Assembly (NCBI GenBank): GCA_035547155.1
Contig: DASZVJ010000013.1
Coordinates: 1 to 26,440, forward strand
Direction: 5' to 3'
From: CAZNMF01 sp035547155
GTDB lineage: Bacteria > Acidobacteriota > Vicinamibacteria > Vicinamibacterales > SCN-69-37
DNA: 26,440 nt
The notes below the pieces were generated by a model. That model searched no databases and was not told where the DNA came from. It saw only the letters and a list, made by a program, of their open reading frames with translations. A program made the translations under genes and the position numbers. Shown one piece after another: positions 19,675 to 26,440 of the stretch; within the stretch, counting starts at the first letter, position 1; the number at the start of each line of letters is the position of its first letter.

Positions 19675-21344
19675 GCGTCGTCGACTGGCTGATCGTCGCG
19701 GCGTATCTCGTCTGGGTCGTCTGGGACGGCATCCGTCTCAGCCGCAACACGCACGAAGTCGAAGGCTATCTGCTGGCGGGCCGCAGCCTGCCGTGGTGGG
19801 CCGTCGGCTTGTCCGTGATGGCGACGCAGTTGAGCGCCATCACGATGACGAGCACGACCGGACAGGGGTACGCCGACGGCATGCGGTTCGTGCAGTTCTA
19901 CCTCGGCCTGCCGATCGCGATGATCATCCTGTCGGTCACCGTCGTGCCGTTCTTCTGGCGCGCGAAGGTGTACACGGCGTACGAGTACCTCGAGCGCCGC
20001 TTCGATCTGAAGACACGCACGCTGACGGCCGTGCTGTTCCTGATCTCGCGCGGGCTGTCGTGCAGCGTGATTGTTGCGGCGCCGGCCGTGATTCTGTCGA
20101 TCGTGCTCGGCTGGAACCTGACGCTGACCGTGCTGGCGATCGGCGCGCCGACGGTGATCTACACGATGATTGGCGGCGTTCAGGCCGTCACGTGGACCGA
20201 CGTCAAACAGATGGCGGTCATCGTCTCTGGCATCGTCGCGGCGGTGATCGTCCTCGTGGCGCGTCTGCCAGATGGTATCGGGCTCGGATCGGCGCTGCAC
20301 GTGGCGGGCGCCGTTGGCCGTACGCAGGCGCTCGACTTCACGTTCGATATCCATGAAACCTACACGTTCTGGTCGGGGCTGATCGGCGGTCTGTTTCTGT
20401 CGCTGTCGTACTTCGGTTGCGATCAGAGCCAGGTCCAGCGGTATCTGACGGCGAAGTCCGTCAACGAAGGCCGGCACTCGCTCTACATGAGCGCGTTCGT
20501 GAAGATCCCGCTGCAGGCGCTCATCCTGCTGACGGGCGTGCTGATGTTCGTGTACTTCGTCTTCCATCCGAGCCCGCTGCTGTTCAACGATGCGCCCGTC
20601 GCGCGCATCGAGGCCGCCGGACACGGCGCCGAATACTCGGCGCTCCAGGCCGAATACGTCCACGCGTATCAGCAGCGACGCGAGGCCGCGGCGGCCATGG
20701 CGGCGGCAGACGATATGTCGTCGCGTCAGGCGTTTGTTGCCGCGGACGCGGCAGTCAACGACGTGCGTACGCGCGCCGTCACGCTCGTCAAGGACGCGAC
20801 GGGCGATGCGAGCTGGACGGACGTGAACTACGTCTTCCCGACGTTCGTCGTGCGGCACATGCCGATTGGGCTCGTGGGCCTGATCATCGCCGCGATCTTC
20901 GCGGCCGCGATGTCGAGCATCGCCGCGGAGCTCAATGCGCTGGCCACGGCGACGGTGATTGACGTCTACAAACGCCTGCTGCGGCCGGTCGCGACCGACG
21001 CGCACTATCTGTTCATCTCGAAGTGGGCCACCGCCGCGTGGGGCGCGTTCGCGTGCGCGATGGCGGTGTTCGCGGCGCGGCTGGGCTCGCTCATCGAAGT
21101 GGTGAACCGGTATGGCTCGTATTTCTACGGTTCGTTACTCGGTGTTTTCATCCTGGCGCTCGGTGTACGGCGCGCCAATGGCCATGGCGCGTTCGTCGGC
21201 CTCGTCGCCGGCATGGCCGCCGTGGCGTACGTCGCGTCGCGCTCGGTCGCGTATCTCTGGCTGAATGTCGTGGGCGCGGTCGTGGTGACGGTGGTGGGTA
21301 CCCTGGTCAGCCTTTTCACCACTCGCGTCAAACGTTCAACATAG
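19671..21344 (+). CDS. Sodium:solute symporter (SSS family)
   Basis: The 557-aa inner-membrane transporter has the LeuT-like SSS fold with about 12-13 spans. Recognisable parts are the broken first core helix (SVMATQLSAITMTSTTGQGYADG, described as residues 48-70), the EYLERRFD loop (about 105-112), and AAAMSSIAAELNALATATVIDVYKR (about 411-435), a conserved region near the sodium site in SSS proteins. The substrate may be a sugar, amino acid, nucleoside or organic acid, and cannot be assigned. Residues about 301-388 form a soluble, Ala-rich, helix-prone insertion between two spans, longer than in standard SSS proteins. It shares a 4-nt overlap with the 47-aa gene, with which it should be co-expressed. 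Confidence 0.9.
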   Translation: MSVVDWLIVAAYLVWVVWDGIRLSRNTHEVEGYLLAGRSLPWWAVGLSVMATQLSAITMTSTTGQGYADGMRFVQFYLGLPIAMIILSVTVVPFFWRAKVYTAYEYLERRFDLKTRTLTAVLFLISRGLSCSVIVAAPAVILSIVLGWNLTLTVLAIGAPTVIYTMIGGVQAVTWTDVKQMAVIVSGIVAAVIVLVARLPDGIGLGSALHVAGAVGRTQALDFTFDIHETYTFWSGLIGGLFLSLSYFGCDQSQVQRYLTAKSVNEGRHSLYMSAFVKIPLQALILLTGVLMFVYFVFHPSPLLFNDAPVARIEAAGHGAEYSALQAEYVHAYQQRREAAAAMAAADDMSSRQAFVAADAAVNDVRTRAVTLVKDATGDASWTDVNYVFPTFVVRHMPIGLVGLIIAAIFAAAMSSIAAELNALATATVIDVYKRLLRPVATDAHYLFISKWATAAWGAFACAMAVFAARLGSLIEVVNRYGSYFYGSLLGVFILALGVRRANGHGAFVGLVAGMAAVAYVASRSVAYLWLNVVGAVVVTVVGTLVSLFTTRVKRST

Positions 21345-21350
21345 CCCCAT

Positions 21351-21381
21351 TGCCGGCCGTGATTCGGCCCGGTAGCCGGCA
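21351..21381. terminator. Nested inverted repeats after the symporter gene
   Basis: GGCCG (21355-21359) pairs with CGGCC (21365-21369) around TGATT. An outer TGCCGGC (21351-21357) can pair with GCCGGCA (21375-21381) as an alternative. The repeats begin 6 nt after the symporter stop. Position suggests a transcription end, but there is no T tract. Confidence 0.4.
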
Positions 21382-21434
21382 CGTCCCGTTTCGGCCCGAT
21401 GCTTGCAAAGAAGGCGCGGGTCGATGGAGGCGCT

Positions 21435-21641
21435 ATGAGTCAGATCTGGAAATGGACCACCGTCGCCGGTGTTGCCGGTGCGTTGCTCGTCTATCGGTCG
21501 GTCCGCCAGCGCCTTCAAATCCTGCACAGCGCCTTCACGCAGCACGGTGAGGACATGCTCAACGAGACGTTGGACGAGTCCTTTCCGGCGAGCGACGCGC
21601 CCTCGCATACGCCGACCGTCGGCCCCCAAGTCGCGCACTGA
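21435..21641 (+). CDS. 68-aa small membrane-anchored protein with a DESFPASD motif
   Basis: The 68-residue protein has an N-terminal hydrophobic segment (about 5-22, WKWTTVAGVAGALLVYRS) and a polar remainder. The C-terminal motif ETLDESFPASDAP with SHTP (about 44-59) is recognisable. Short DESFPASDPPSxTP tails recur in many small bacterial proteins of unknown function. GGAGG at 21426-21430 is well placed for the ATG at 21435. An upstream in-frame ATG at 21399 would add 12 residues, but it has no ribosome site and no further hydrophobic part. The function is unknown; 90 nt separate it from the symporter, and it converges on the M16 operon. Confidence 0.7.
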   Translation: MSQIWKWTTVAGVAGALLVYRSVRQRLQILHSAFTQHGEDMLNETLDESFPASDAPSHTPTVGPQVAH

Positions 21642-21650
21642 TGTCGCAAC

Positions 21651-21691
21651 GCCGGATCTGAAGGTCCGGCGCTCTGAAAGGCTCCGGCGCT
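21651..21691. repeat. Two tandem repeat units with inverted arms
   Basis: TCTGAAGGTCCGGCGC (21658-21673) is followed immediately by TCTGAAAGGCTCCGGCGC (21674-21691), a close copy with two extra bases. CGCCGGA (21651-21657) pairs with TCCGGCG (21666-21672), forming a 7-bp hairpin. The stretch lies between two convergent genes. It looks like a REP-like element; copies elsewhere in the genome would confirm this. Confidence 0.5.
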
Positions 21692-21740
21692 CCGCGCTGG
21701 GCGGTCTGTCGCTCGATGACCTTCGCGGTGCCAGGGCGTG

Positions 21741-21768
21741 CAGATTCGAGCGTCTGCCGTCGAATCTG
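21741..21768. terminator. Hairpin between convergent genes
   Basis: CAGATTCGA (21741-21749) pairs perfectly with TCGAATCTG (21760-21768) around a 10-nt loop. It sits 4 nt beyond the stop of the minus-strand M16 gene and about 100 nt after the 68-aa gene, so it could terminate either direction. There is no T tract on either side. Confidence 0.5.
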
Positions 21769-21772
21769 AACG

Positions 21773-23242
21773 CTACCGCAGCACGTCGTCCACGTTGACG
21801 ATCGTGACCGCGCCGAAGTTGGCGTTTCGGATCGGCTGTTCGATCTTCGCGAGATCGCCCGCCACGACAACAACGAACGTCTGGCTGTTCAATCGCTGCG
21901 TCGCGGCGCGCTGGACGTCGGCGGCCGTGACGGCCTGAATCTTCGGCACGTACTCGTCGAAGAACGTATCCGGCAGCTTGTAGACAATCAGCGCCGCGAG
22001 CTGCGACGCCATGTCCGATGTCGTCTCGAACGTCCCGGGGAAGCTCAGCGCCTCGAGGTTCTTCGCGCGCGCGAGCTCATCGTCCGGGACCGGCTCACGG
22101 ATGCCATCGATCTCCTTGAAGAACTCGGTGAGGGACTCGACGGTCTTGTCCGTCTGGACTCCGGCGGCCGCGAAGAACGGACCCGCGACCTGGCGCATGT
22201 CGAACGCCGAGCCCGCGCCGTACGTGTAGCCGTGCTCCTCACGCAGGTTCATGTTCAGACGCGACGTGAACGATCCGCCGAGCAGCGTGTTGAGCACGTC
22301 GATCGTGTGATAGTCCGGCGTGCTGCGCGCGACGCCGATCGTGCCCATACGGATCTGCGACTGCGCCGCGCCGGGCTTGTCGATGAGAAAGATGCGGCGC
22401 GTCGTCGGCGCCGGCACGGACGGTAGCACCGGACGCGCGACCTCGCCGGCCGCCGTCCACGTCCCGAACGCGCGCTCGAGCTTCGGCAGAATCGACGAGG
22501 CCGTCACGTCGCCGACGACGAGGAGATGCGCGTTCTGCGGGCGATAGTGCGCCGCGTAGAACTGGCGCAGGTCGGCGACGGTCATCGCCTTGTTCGTCGT
22601 CTCCGTGCCGATCGTGCCCGTCCCGTAGCGATGCTGCGGCCCGTACAGGATGCGCACGAAGGCGCTGGCGGCGAGCTGCTGCGGGTTGTCGCGGTACTGC
22701 AGCAGCGTGGTCAGCCGTTCCGTCCGCAGCCGTTCCATCTCGGCCTGCGGAAACGTCGGGCGACGTACGACGTCGGTGAAGATCGGCAGCGCCGCGTCGA
22801 GCTTCGATGCGAGGCTGTGCAGGTGCACGCTCGACGCGTCGAACGCACTCGATGTCGTCAGCGTCGCACCGAGAAATTCGATCGCGTCGGCGATCGCCAG
22901 TGCGTCACGCGTGCCGGCCCCTTCGTCGAGCATCGCTGCCGTGAAGCTGGCGACGCCGTATTTGTCGGTGGGATCGGACGAGGCGCCGGATTTCACGATC
23001 ATCGTGACATCGACGACCGGCACTTCGTGCATCTCGACGATCCACACCGGCAGCCCGTTGCTCAACGCCCGCTTGGTGATCGGCGGAATCTTGAGCGACG
23101 GCGCCGGGCCGAGCTCCGGCGGCTTGGATCGATCGGGCGCCTCCTGCCTGGCCGCGAGCGGCGCCATGGCGACGAGCGTGAGCGCGACGGCCGCGATGAC
23201 AGTGCGGCCGGCGAGACGGGCGATGCGGGTCTGTGTCGTCAT
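21773..23242 (-). CDS. M16-family peptidase-like protein lacking the zinc site
   Basis: The 489-aa exported protein has a signal peptide (about 10-31, ending ...APLAA) and two M16 domains. At the place of the catalytic HXXEH, the first domain reads SFTAAMLDEG (99-108), with no His at the metal-ligand positions. It should not cut peptides alone. The second domain keeps the substrate-binding pair R328 and Y341 in a GGSFTSRL...REEHGYTYG context. This is the non-catalytic partner type of two-subunit M16B peptidases. I start at the ATG at 23242, which has GAGGA 5-6 nt before it. A GTG at 23254, overlapping the upstream stop, is an alternative adding four residues. It follows the active subunit gene directly. 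Confidence 0.9.
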   Translation of the reverse strand: MTTQTRIARLAGRTVIAAVALTLVAMAPLAARQEAPDRSKPPELGPAPSLKIPPITKRALSNGLPVWIVEMHEVPVVDVTMIVKSGASSDPTDKYGVASFTAAMLDEGAGTRDALAIADAIEFLGATLTTSSAFDASSVHLHSLASKLDAALPIFTDVVRRPTFPQAEMERLRTERLTTLLQYRDNPQQLAASAFVRILYGPQHRYGTGTIGTETTNKAMTVADLRQFYAAHYRPQNAHLLVVGDVTASSILPKLERAFGTWTAAGEVARPVLPSVPAPTTRRIFLIDKPGAAQSQIRMGTIGVARSTPDYHTIDVLNTLLGGSFTSRLNMNLREEHGYTYGAGSAFDMRQVAGPFFAAAGVQTDKTVESLTEFFKEIDGIREPVPDDELARAKNLEALSFPGTFETTSDMASQLAALIVYKLPDTFFDEYVPKIQAVTAADVQRAATQRLNSQTFVVVVAGDLAKIEQPIRNANFGAVTIVNVDDVLR

Positions 23243-23250
23243 GCGCGTCC

Positions 23251-24618
23251 TCACTTGGCCTCCGTCTGCGGCACGATCGACAGCTCGAGCCGGCGATCCG
23301 CCGGCAGCCAGTGTTTGATCGCCGCCTGGATGTCATCGGGCGCCAGCGATTGATAGCGGCCGAGATCCTCCGCGAAGTAGTCCGGGTTGCCCGTCGCCGT
23401 GAAGTACGCGTTGAGCTGATCCGCCTTGCCGGCGACCGTTTCGATGTTGCTGTAGAACGACGCCTCGATGCTGTTCCTCGCGCGCTCGACCTCGCGCGCG
23501 TCGGGCGGCGTCGCGCGCAGCTTGTCGAGCTCTTCGTCGACGACGGCGGTCAGCCGCGCCAGCACCTGGTCCGGCGGATCCTGCGAGGGCCGCGCCGTGA
23601 CGACGATCGTGTAGATCGATCCGAAGCGGGACGAGTTCTGCGCGGCGTTGACGTCCTGCGCGATCTGCAGGTCGTATACGAGCCGCTTGTAGAGCCGCGA
23701 GCTCTTGCCGCCGGCGAGTACGCGACTCACCATGTCGAGCTCGGCGTCGCCCGGCTCGTACAGGCCCGGCGTCAGCCAGGCCAGATAGATGCGCGGCAGC
23801 TGCACGCGATCCTGCAGCGTCTCCTTGATCACGCCCGTCAGCTCGGCCGCAGGCACTTTCAGCAGCGGAATCCGCGGGCCGGGCTTCACGTCGCCAAACC
23901 AGTACTCGACGCGCTTGCGCGCCTCGGCCGGCGTGATGTCACCGGAGATGACGAGGCTCGCGTTGCCGGGCGCGTAGTACTTCTTGAAGAAGTCGATCAC
24001 GTCATCCTGGCTCGCCGCGCTGAGATCGTCCATGTAGCCGATGACCGGCCAGTGGTACGGATGGTCCTTCGGATACAGCAGCTCGGTCATCCGCAGGAAC
24101 GCCTGTCCGTACGGCGCGTTCTGATAGCGCTGGCGCAACTCGTTCTTGACGACGTCTCGCTGGCTGTCGACCGTCTGCGGCGTGACGATATCGAGGAGAT
24201 AGCCCATGCGATCGGACTCGAGATACAGCGGCAGGTCGAGCGCGTTCGACGGCACTTCCTCGTAGTAGTTCGTGCGATCTTCCGTCGTCGATCCGTTGTT
24301 GGAGCCGCCGGCAGCCTCGAGGAGATTGTCGAACTGGCCTGGCTTCACGTGGCCCGATCCTTCGAACATCAGGTGCTCGAAGAGATGCGCGAAGCCCGTG
24401 CGGCCCGGCTTCTCGTACGACGAGCCGACGTGATACCAGATATTGACGGCGACCTTCGGCACGCTGTGATCCTCGTTCAGGATCACGGTGAGGCCGTTCG
24501 GCAGCGTGAACATCTCGTACGGCACGGACAGGCGCGCGGGAGCCGCGGGCTGCTGCGCGCCGAGCGGCGCGATGGCCAGCGCCAGCGCGGCGACGAGGAC
24601 GAACGGGCATTTCGACAT
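23251..24618 (-). CDS. M16-family zinc metallopeptidase, catalytic subunit
   Basis: The 455-aa exported peptidase has a signal peptide (1-21, ending LGA-Q). The inverted zinc motif HLFEH lies at 78-82 (H78, E81 as base, H82). E160, in VVKNELRQR, is a plausible third ligand about 77 residues later. M16B peptidases act as pairs enclosing a chamber and degrade peptides, here in the periplasm. The start at 24618 has AAGGAG (complement of 24626-24631) at a suitable distance. An in-frame ATG at 24642 would add eight residues before the signal peptide and is less likely. The next gene supplies the inactive partner, and the two are co-transcribed. Confidence 0.92.
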   Translation of the reverse strand: MSKCPFVLVAALALAIAPLGAQQPAAPARLSVPYEMFTLPNGLTVILNEDHSVPKVAVNIWYHVGSSYEKPGRTGFAHLFEHLMFEGSGHVKPGQFDNLLEAAGGSNNGSTTEDRTNYYEEVPSNALDLPLYLESDRMGYLLDIVTPQTVDSQRDVVKNELRQRYQNAPYGQAFLRMTELLYPKDHPYHWPVIGYMDDLSAASQDDVIDFFKKYYAPGNASLVISGDITPAEARKRVEYWFGDVKPGPRIPLLKVPAAELTGVIKETLQDRVQLPRIYLAWLTPGLYEPGDAELDMVSRVLAGGKSSRLYKRLVYDLQIAQDVNAAQNSSRFGSIYTIVVTARPSQDPPDQVLARLTAVVDEELDKLRATPPDAREVERARNSIEASFYSNIETVAGKADQLNAYFTATGNPDYFAEDLGRYQSLAPDDIQAAIKHWLPADRRLELSIVPQTEAK

Positions 24619-24642
24619 GCGGACGCTCCTTGTCAACGTCAT

Positions 24643-24702
24643 CCGAAAGTGTAGTGCAGGTCCACGCGCGGTGACGGACGAAGAACCGGTAAGCTCTGTG
24701 CA
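24643..24702. promoter_or_regulatory. Short divergent promoter region
   Basis: About 84 nt separate the M16 operon start (24618) from the aminotransferase ATG (24703). For the plus strand, TAAGCT (24690-24695), a weak TANNNT -10, ends 7 nt before the ATG. With no Shine-Dalgarno, this fits a leaderless transcript. No clear -35 box is seen for either direction. Confidence 0.35.
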
Positions 24703-25866
24703 ATGTTCTCGTCGCGCCTGCCGGCGCAGCTGGCCGCCAACGCTCTCACCGATGCCGTGGAACGCGCCCGCGCGGCCGGCCTGGCGTTCCGCGATCTGAC
24801 CGAGACGAATCCGACAGCCGTCGGGTTGCCGTACCCCGACCTGTCAGACGTGTTCGTGAGTCAAGCCATCGCGTCCTACCGTCCGTCTGCGCTCGGCGAC
24901 CGTACCACGCGAGAGGCCGTGGTCGAGACCTACCGTGAACGCGGCATCGCGGTGTCCGCCGAGCACTGCGTGCTCACCGCGAGCACGAGCGAAGCCTACT
25001 CGTTCCTCTTCAAACTGCTCGGCGAGCCTGGCGACGAGGTGGTCGTCCCACAGCCGAGCTACCCACTGTTCGACCTGCTCACGCGCCTGGATGCCCTCGT
25101 TCCCGTGCCGTACCGGCTCGATCCTGCCGGCGCCTGGTGCCTCGATCGCGCCAGCGTCGAGCGTGCCCTCTCCCCGCGGACACGCGCCGTGCTCGTCGTC
25201 AGCCCGAACAACCCGACGGGCTCGATGCTGCATTCAGACGATCGGGACTGGTTGGTTGGACTGGCCAGTCGCCATCGCCTGGCCATCGTGGCGGACGAAG
25301 TGTTCGCCGACTATCCGCTCGCACCGCGACGGGACGCGACCACGATGGCGGGGGAGTCGCGCGCGCTGACGTTCACGCTGGGCGGCCTGTCGAAATCGGC
25401 AGGGCTGCCGCAGATGAAGCTGGCGTGGATCGCGGTCTCCGGGCCGGACGAAGACGTCGCCGGCGCGCTCGCGCGACTCGAGATCATCGCCGACACCTAT
25501 TTGTCGGTGTCGACGCCGGTGCAAGTGGCCGCGCATGCGCTGCTGACCGCCGGACGCAAGATTCGCGCGTCGATCGCCGATCGCCTTGTGCGCAACCTGT
25601 CGGCGCTCCGCGACCTCGTCCGCGCGCGGCCTGCGCTCACGCTCGTCGAGCCCGAGGGCGGATGGTCCGCCGTCGTGCGCGTTCCAGCTATCCTGTCCGA
25701 GGAGGCGCTCGTGCTTCGGCTGTTCGCCGAGCAGCACGTGCTCGTGCACCCTGGGTACTTCTTCGACTTTGCCGATGAAGCGTACGTGGTGCTCAGTCTC
25801 CTGCCGGCGCCCGCCGTCTTCGACGATGGGATCGCCCGGCTGACGAACGGACTGGCTGGATTGTGA
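24703..25866 (+). CDS. Pyridoxal-phosphate aminotransferase, class I/II
   Basis: The 387-aa cytoplasmic enzyme is a fold-type I aminotransferase of the AspC group. K231 (in GGLSKSAGLPQMKLAW) is the Schiff-base lysine. The NNPTGS motif supplies N169/N170, D198 (in ADEVFADY) contacts the PLP ring nitrogen, and the C-terminal VVRVP (about 325-329) likely supplies a carboxylate-binding arginine. The amino donor and acceptor cannot be told from sequence. The length is normal. The stop overlaps the glucanotransferase ATG (TGATG), an unusual functional pairing. No Shine-Dalgarno is visible. Confidence 0.9.
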   Translation: MFSSRLPAQLAANALTDAVERARAAGLAFRDLTETNPTAVGLPYPDLSDVFVSQAIASYRPSALGDRTTREAVVETYRERGIAVSAEHCVLTASTSEAYSFLFKLLGEPGDEVVVPQPSYPLFDLLTRLDALVPVPYRLDPAGAWCLDRASVERALSPRTRAVLVVSPNNPTGSMLHSDDRDWLVGLASRHRLAIVADEVFADYPLAPRRDATTMAGESRALTFTLGGLSKSAGLPQMKLAWIAVSGPDEDVAGALARLEIIADTYLSVSTPVQVAAHALLTAGRKIRASIADRLVRNLSALRDLVRARPALTLVEPEGGWSAVVRVPAILSEEALVLRLFAEQHVLVHPGYFFDFADEAYVVLSLLPAPAVFDDGIARLTNGLAGL

Positions 25867-26440
25867 TGGCACACGTGCGGCACGCGGGCGTGAATCTCCC
25901 GCTGTTTTCTCTTCGATCGCATCAGGATTGGGGCATCGGCGACATCGCGGCGATTGAACCGCTGGCGACGTGGCTGCACGCGTCGGGACTCGATCGTCTG
26001 ATGGTGCTGCCGCTCGGCACGATGCCGCCGGGCATGACGTCGCCGTACTCCGCGCTGTCGACGCTGGCGATCGATCCGATCTACATCGCGCTCGATCGCG
26101 TGCCGGACTTCGCGCGGGCCGGCGGCATGGACGCCATGTCCGCCGATGGACAGCACGCGCTCGCAGCCGCGCGCGAGTCACCGGTCGTGCGATATGACCT
26201 CGTTCGGCAAGCGAAGGACGACGCATTGGCCCTGGCATTCGCGACGTTCGTGCGCGAGGAGTGGGAACAGTTGACGCCGCGCGCGGCGTCGCTCGCGGCC
26301 TACGTCGCGCGTGAGCGCTGGTGGCTGGACGACTACGCGCTGTTCCTGGCGATCGCGGAGTCGCGCGGACAATGGTCGTGGCGCGTGTGGCCGGAGGCGC
26401 TGCGCGCGCGCGACGCCCAGGCACTGGATGAGGCGCGGCG
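25866..26440 (+). CDS. malQ: 4-alpha-glucanotransferase (GH77, MalQ type), 5' part
   Basis: The frame runs open from the ATG at 25866 to the window end (191 codons), so only the N-terminal part is seen. It starts AGVNLPLFSLRSHQDWGIGD (residues 7-26), the usual GH77 opening of a beta-strand then WGIGD. MTSPYSALSTLAIDPIYI (about 57-74) matches the conserved SPYxxxSxxAxNPxxI region of amylomaltases. WWLDDYALFLAI (about 152-163) is also typical. The catalytic Asp/Glu/Asp residues lie beyond the window and cannot be checked. The enzyme moves glucan segments between maltodextrins in glycogen or maltose metabolism. Confidence 0.85.
   Translation, partial: MAHVRHAGVNLPLFSLRSHQDWGIGDIAAIEPLATWLHASGLDRLMVLPLGTMPPGMTSPYSALSTLAIDPIYIALDRVPDFARAGGMDAMSADGQHALAAARESPVVRYDLVRQAKDDALALAFATFVREEWEQLTPRAASLAAYVARERWWLDDYALFLAIAESRGQWSWRVWPEALRARDAQALDEAR

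Overview
The window is high-GC bacterial chromosomal DNA (by eye about two thirds G+C, not computed). Genes are tightly packed with many 1-8 nt overlaps. Alternative complex III fused to an A2-type caa3 oxidase, paired M16 peptidases, FtsX-type ABC exporters and the overall codon style fit a Gram-negative aerobic heterotroph. My best guess is Acidobacteriota (Vicinamibacteria-like), but this is inference from gene content and not from a marker gene. I see no mobile element, CRISPR array, rRNA or tRNA.

Layout. (1) 40-2261, minus strand: a two-gene Na+/drug-type ABC-2 exporter (NatB-like permease, NatA-like ATPase). (2) 2262-2434: a divergent control region holding a perfect 16-bp palindrome (TGTGA-N6-TCACA) just downstream of a TTGACA box. 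(3) 2435-14950, plus strand: one long respiratory operon, actABCDEF, an uncharacterised 156-aa membrane protein, a SCO copper chaperone, then coxB-coxA-coxC-coxD. It is closed by a strong 15-bp hairpin at 14992-15027. (4) 15185-19425: a tripartite ABC efflux or lipoprotein-export type operon (HlyD-family adaptor, LolD/MacB-like ATPase, two FtsX-fold permeases). (5) 19531-21344: a 47-aa single-span microprotein whose stop overlaps the start of a sodium:solute symporter. (6) 21435-21641: a 68-aa membrane-anchored small protein. (7) 21773-24618, minus strand: an exported M16 zinc-peptidase pair, one active and one lacking the metal site. (8) 24703-26440, plus strand: a class I/II aminotransferase overlapping the start of a 4-alpha-glucanotransferase (GH77) that runs off the window.

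How the parts work together. The ACIII module (pentaheme ActA, iron-sulfur ActB, quinol-binding ActC/ActF, DUF3341 ActD, monoheme ActE) would oxidise menaquinol or ubiquinol. It would pass electrons through its c-hemes to the fused c-heme on CoxB, then CuA, heme a and the heme a3-CuB site of CoxA. No separate soluble cytochrome c gene is present, which suggests a directly wired ACIII-caa3 supercomplex. SCO would load CuA. Heme A synthesis genes (ctaA, ctaB) are not in the window.

The window does not contain an obviously new defence or mobile system. The least explained parts are the divergent palindromic operator, the 156-aa operon protein, the 47-aa transporter-coupled microprotein, an 88-residue insertion in the symporter, and the 68-aa protein.
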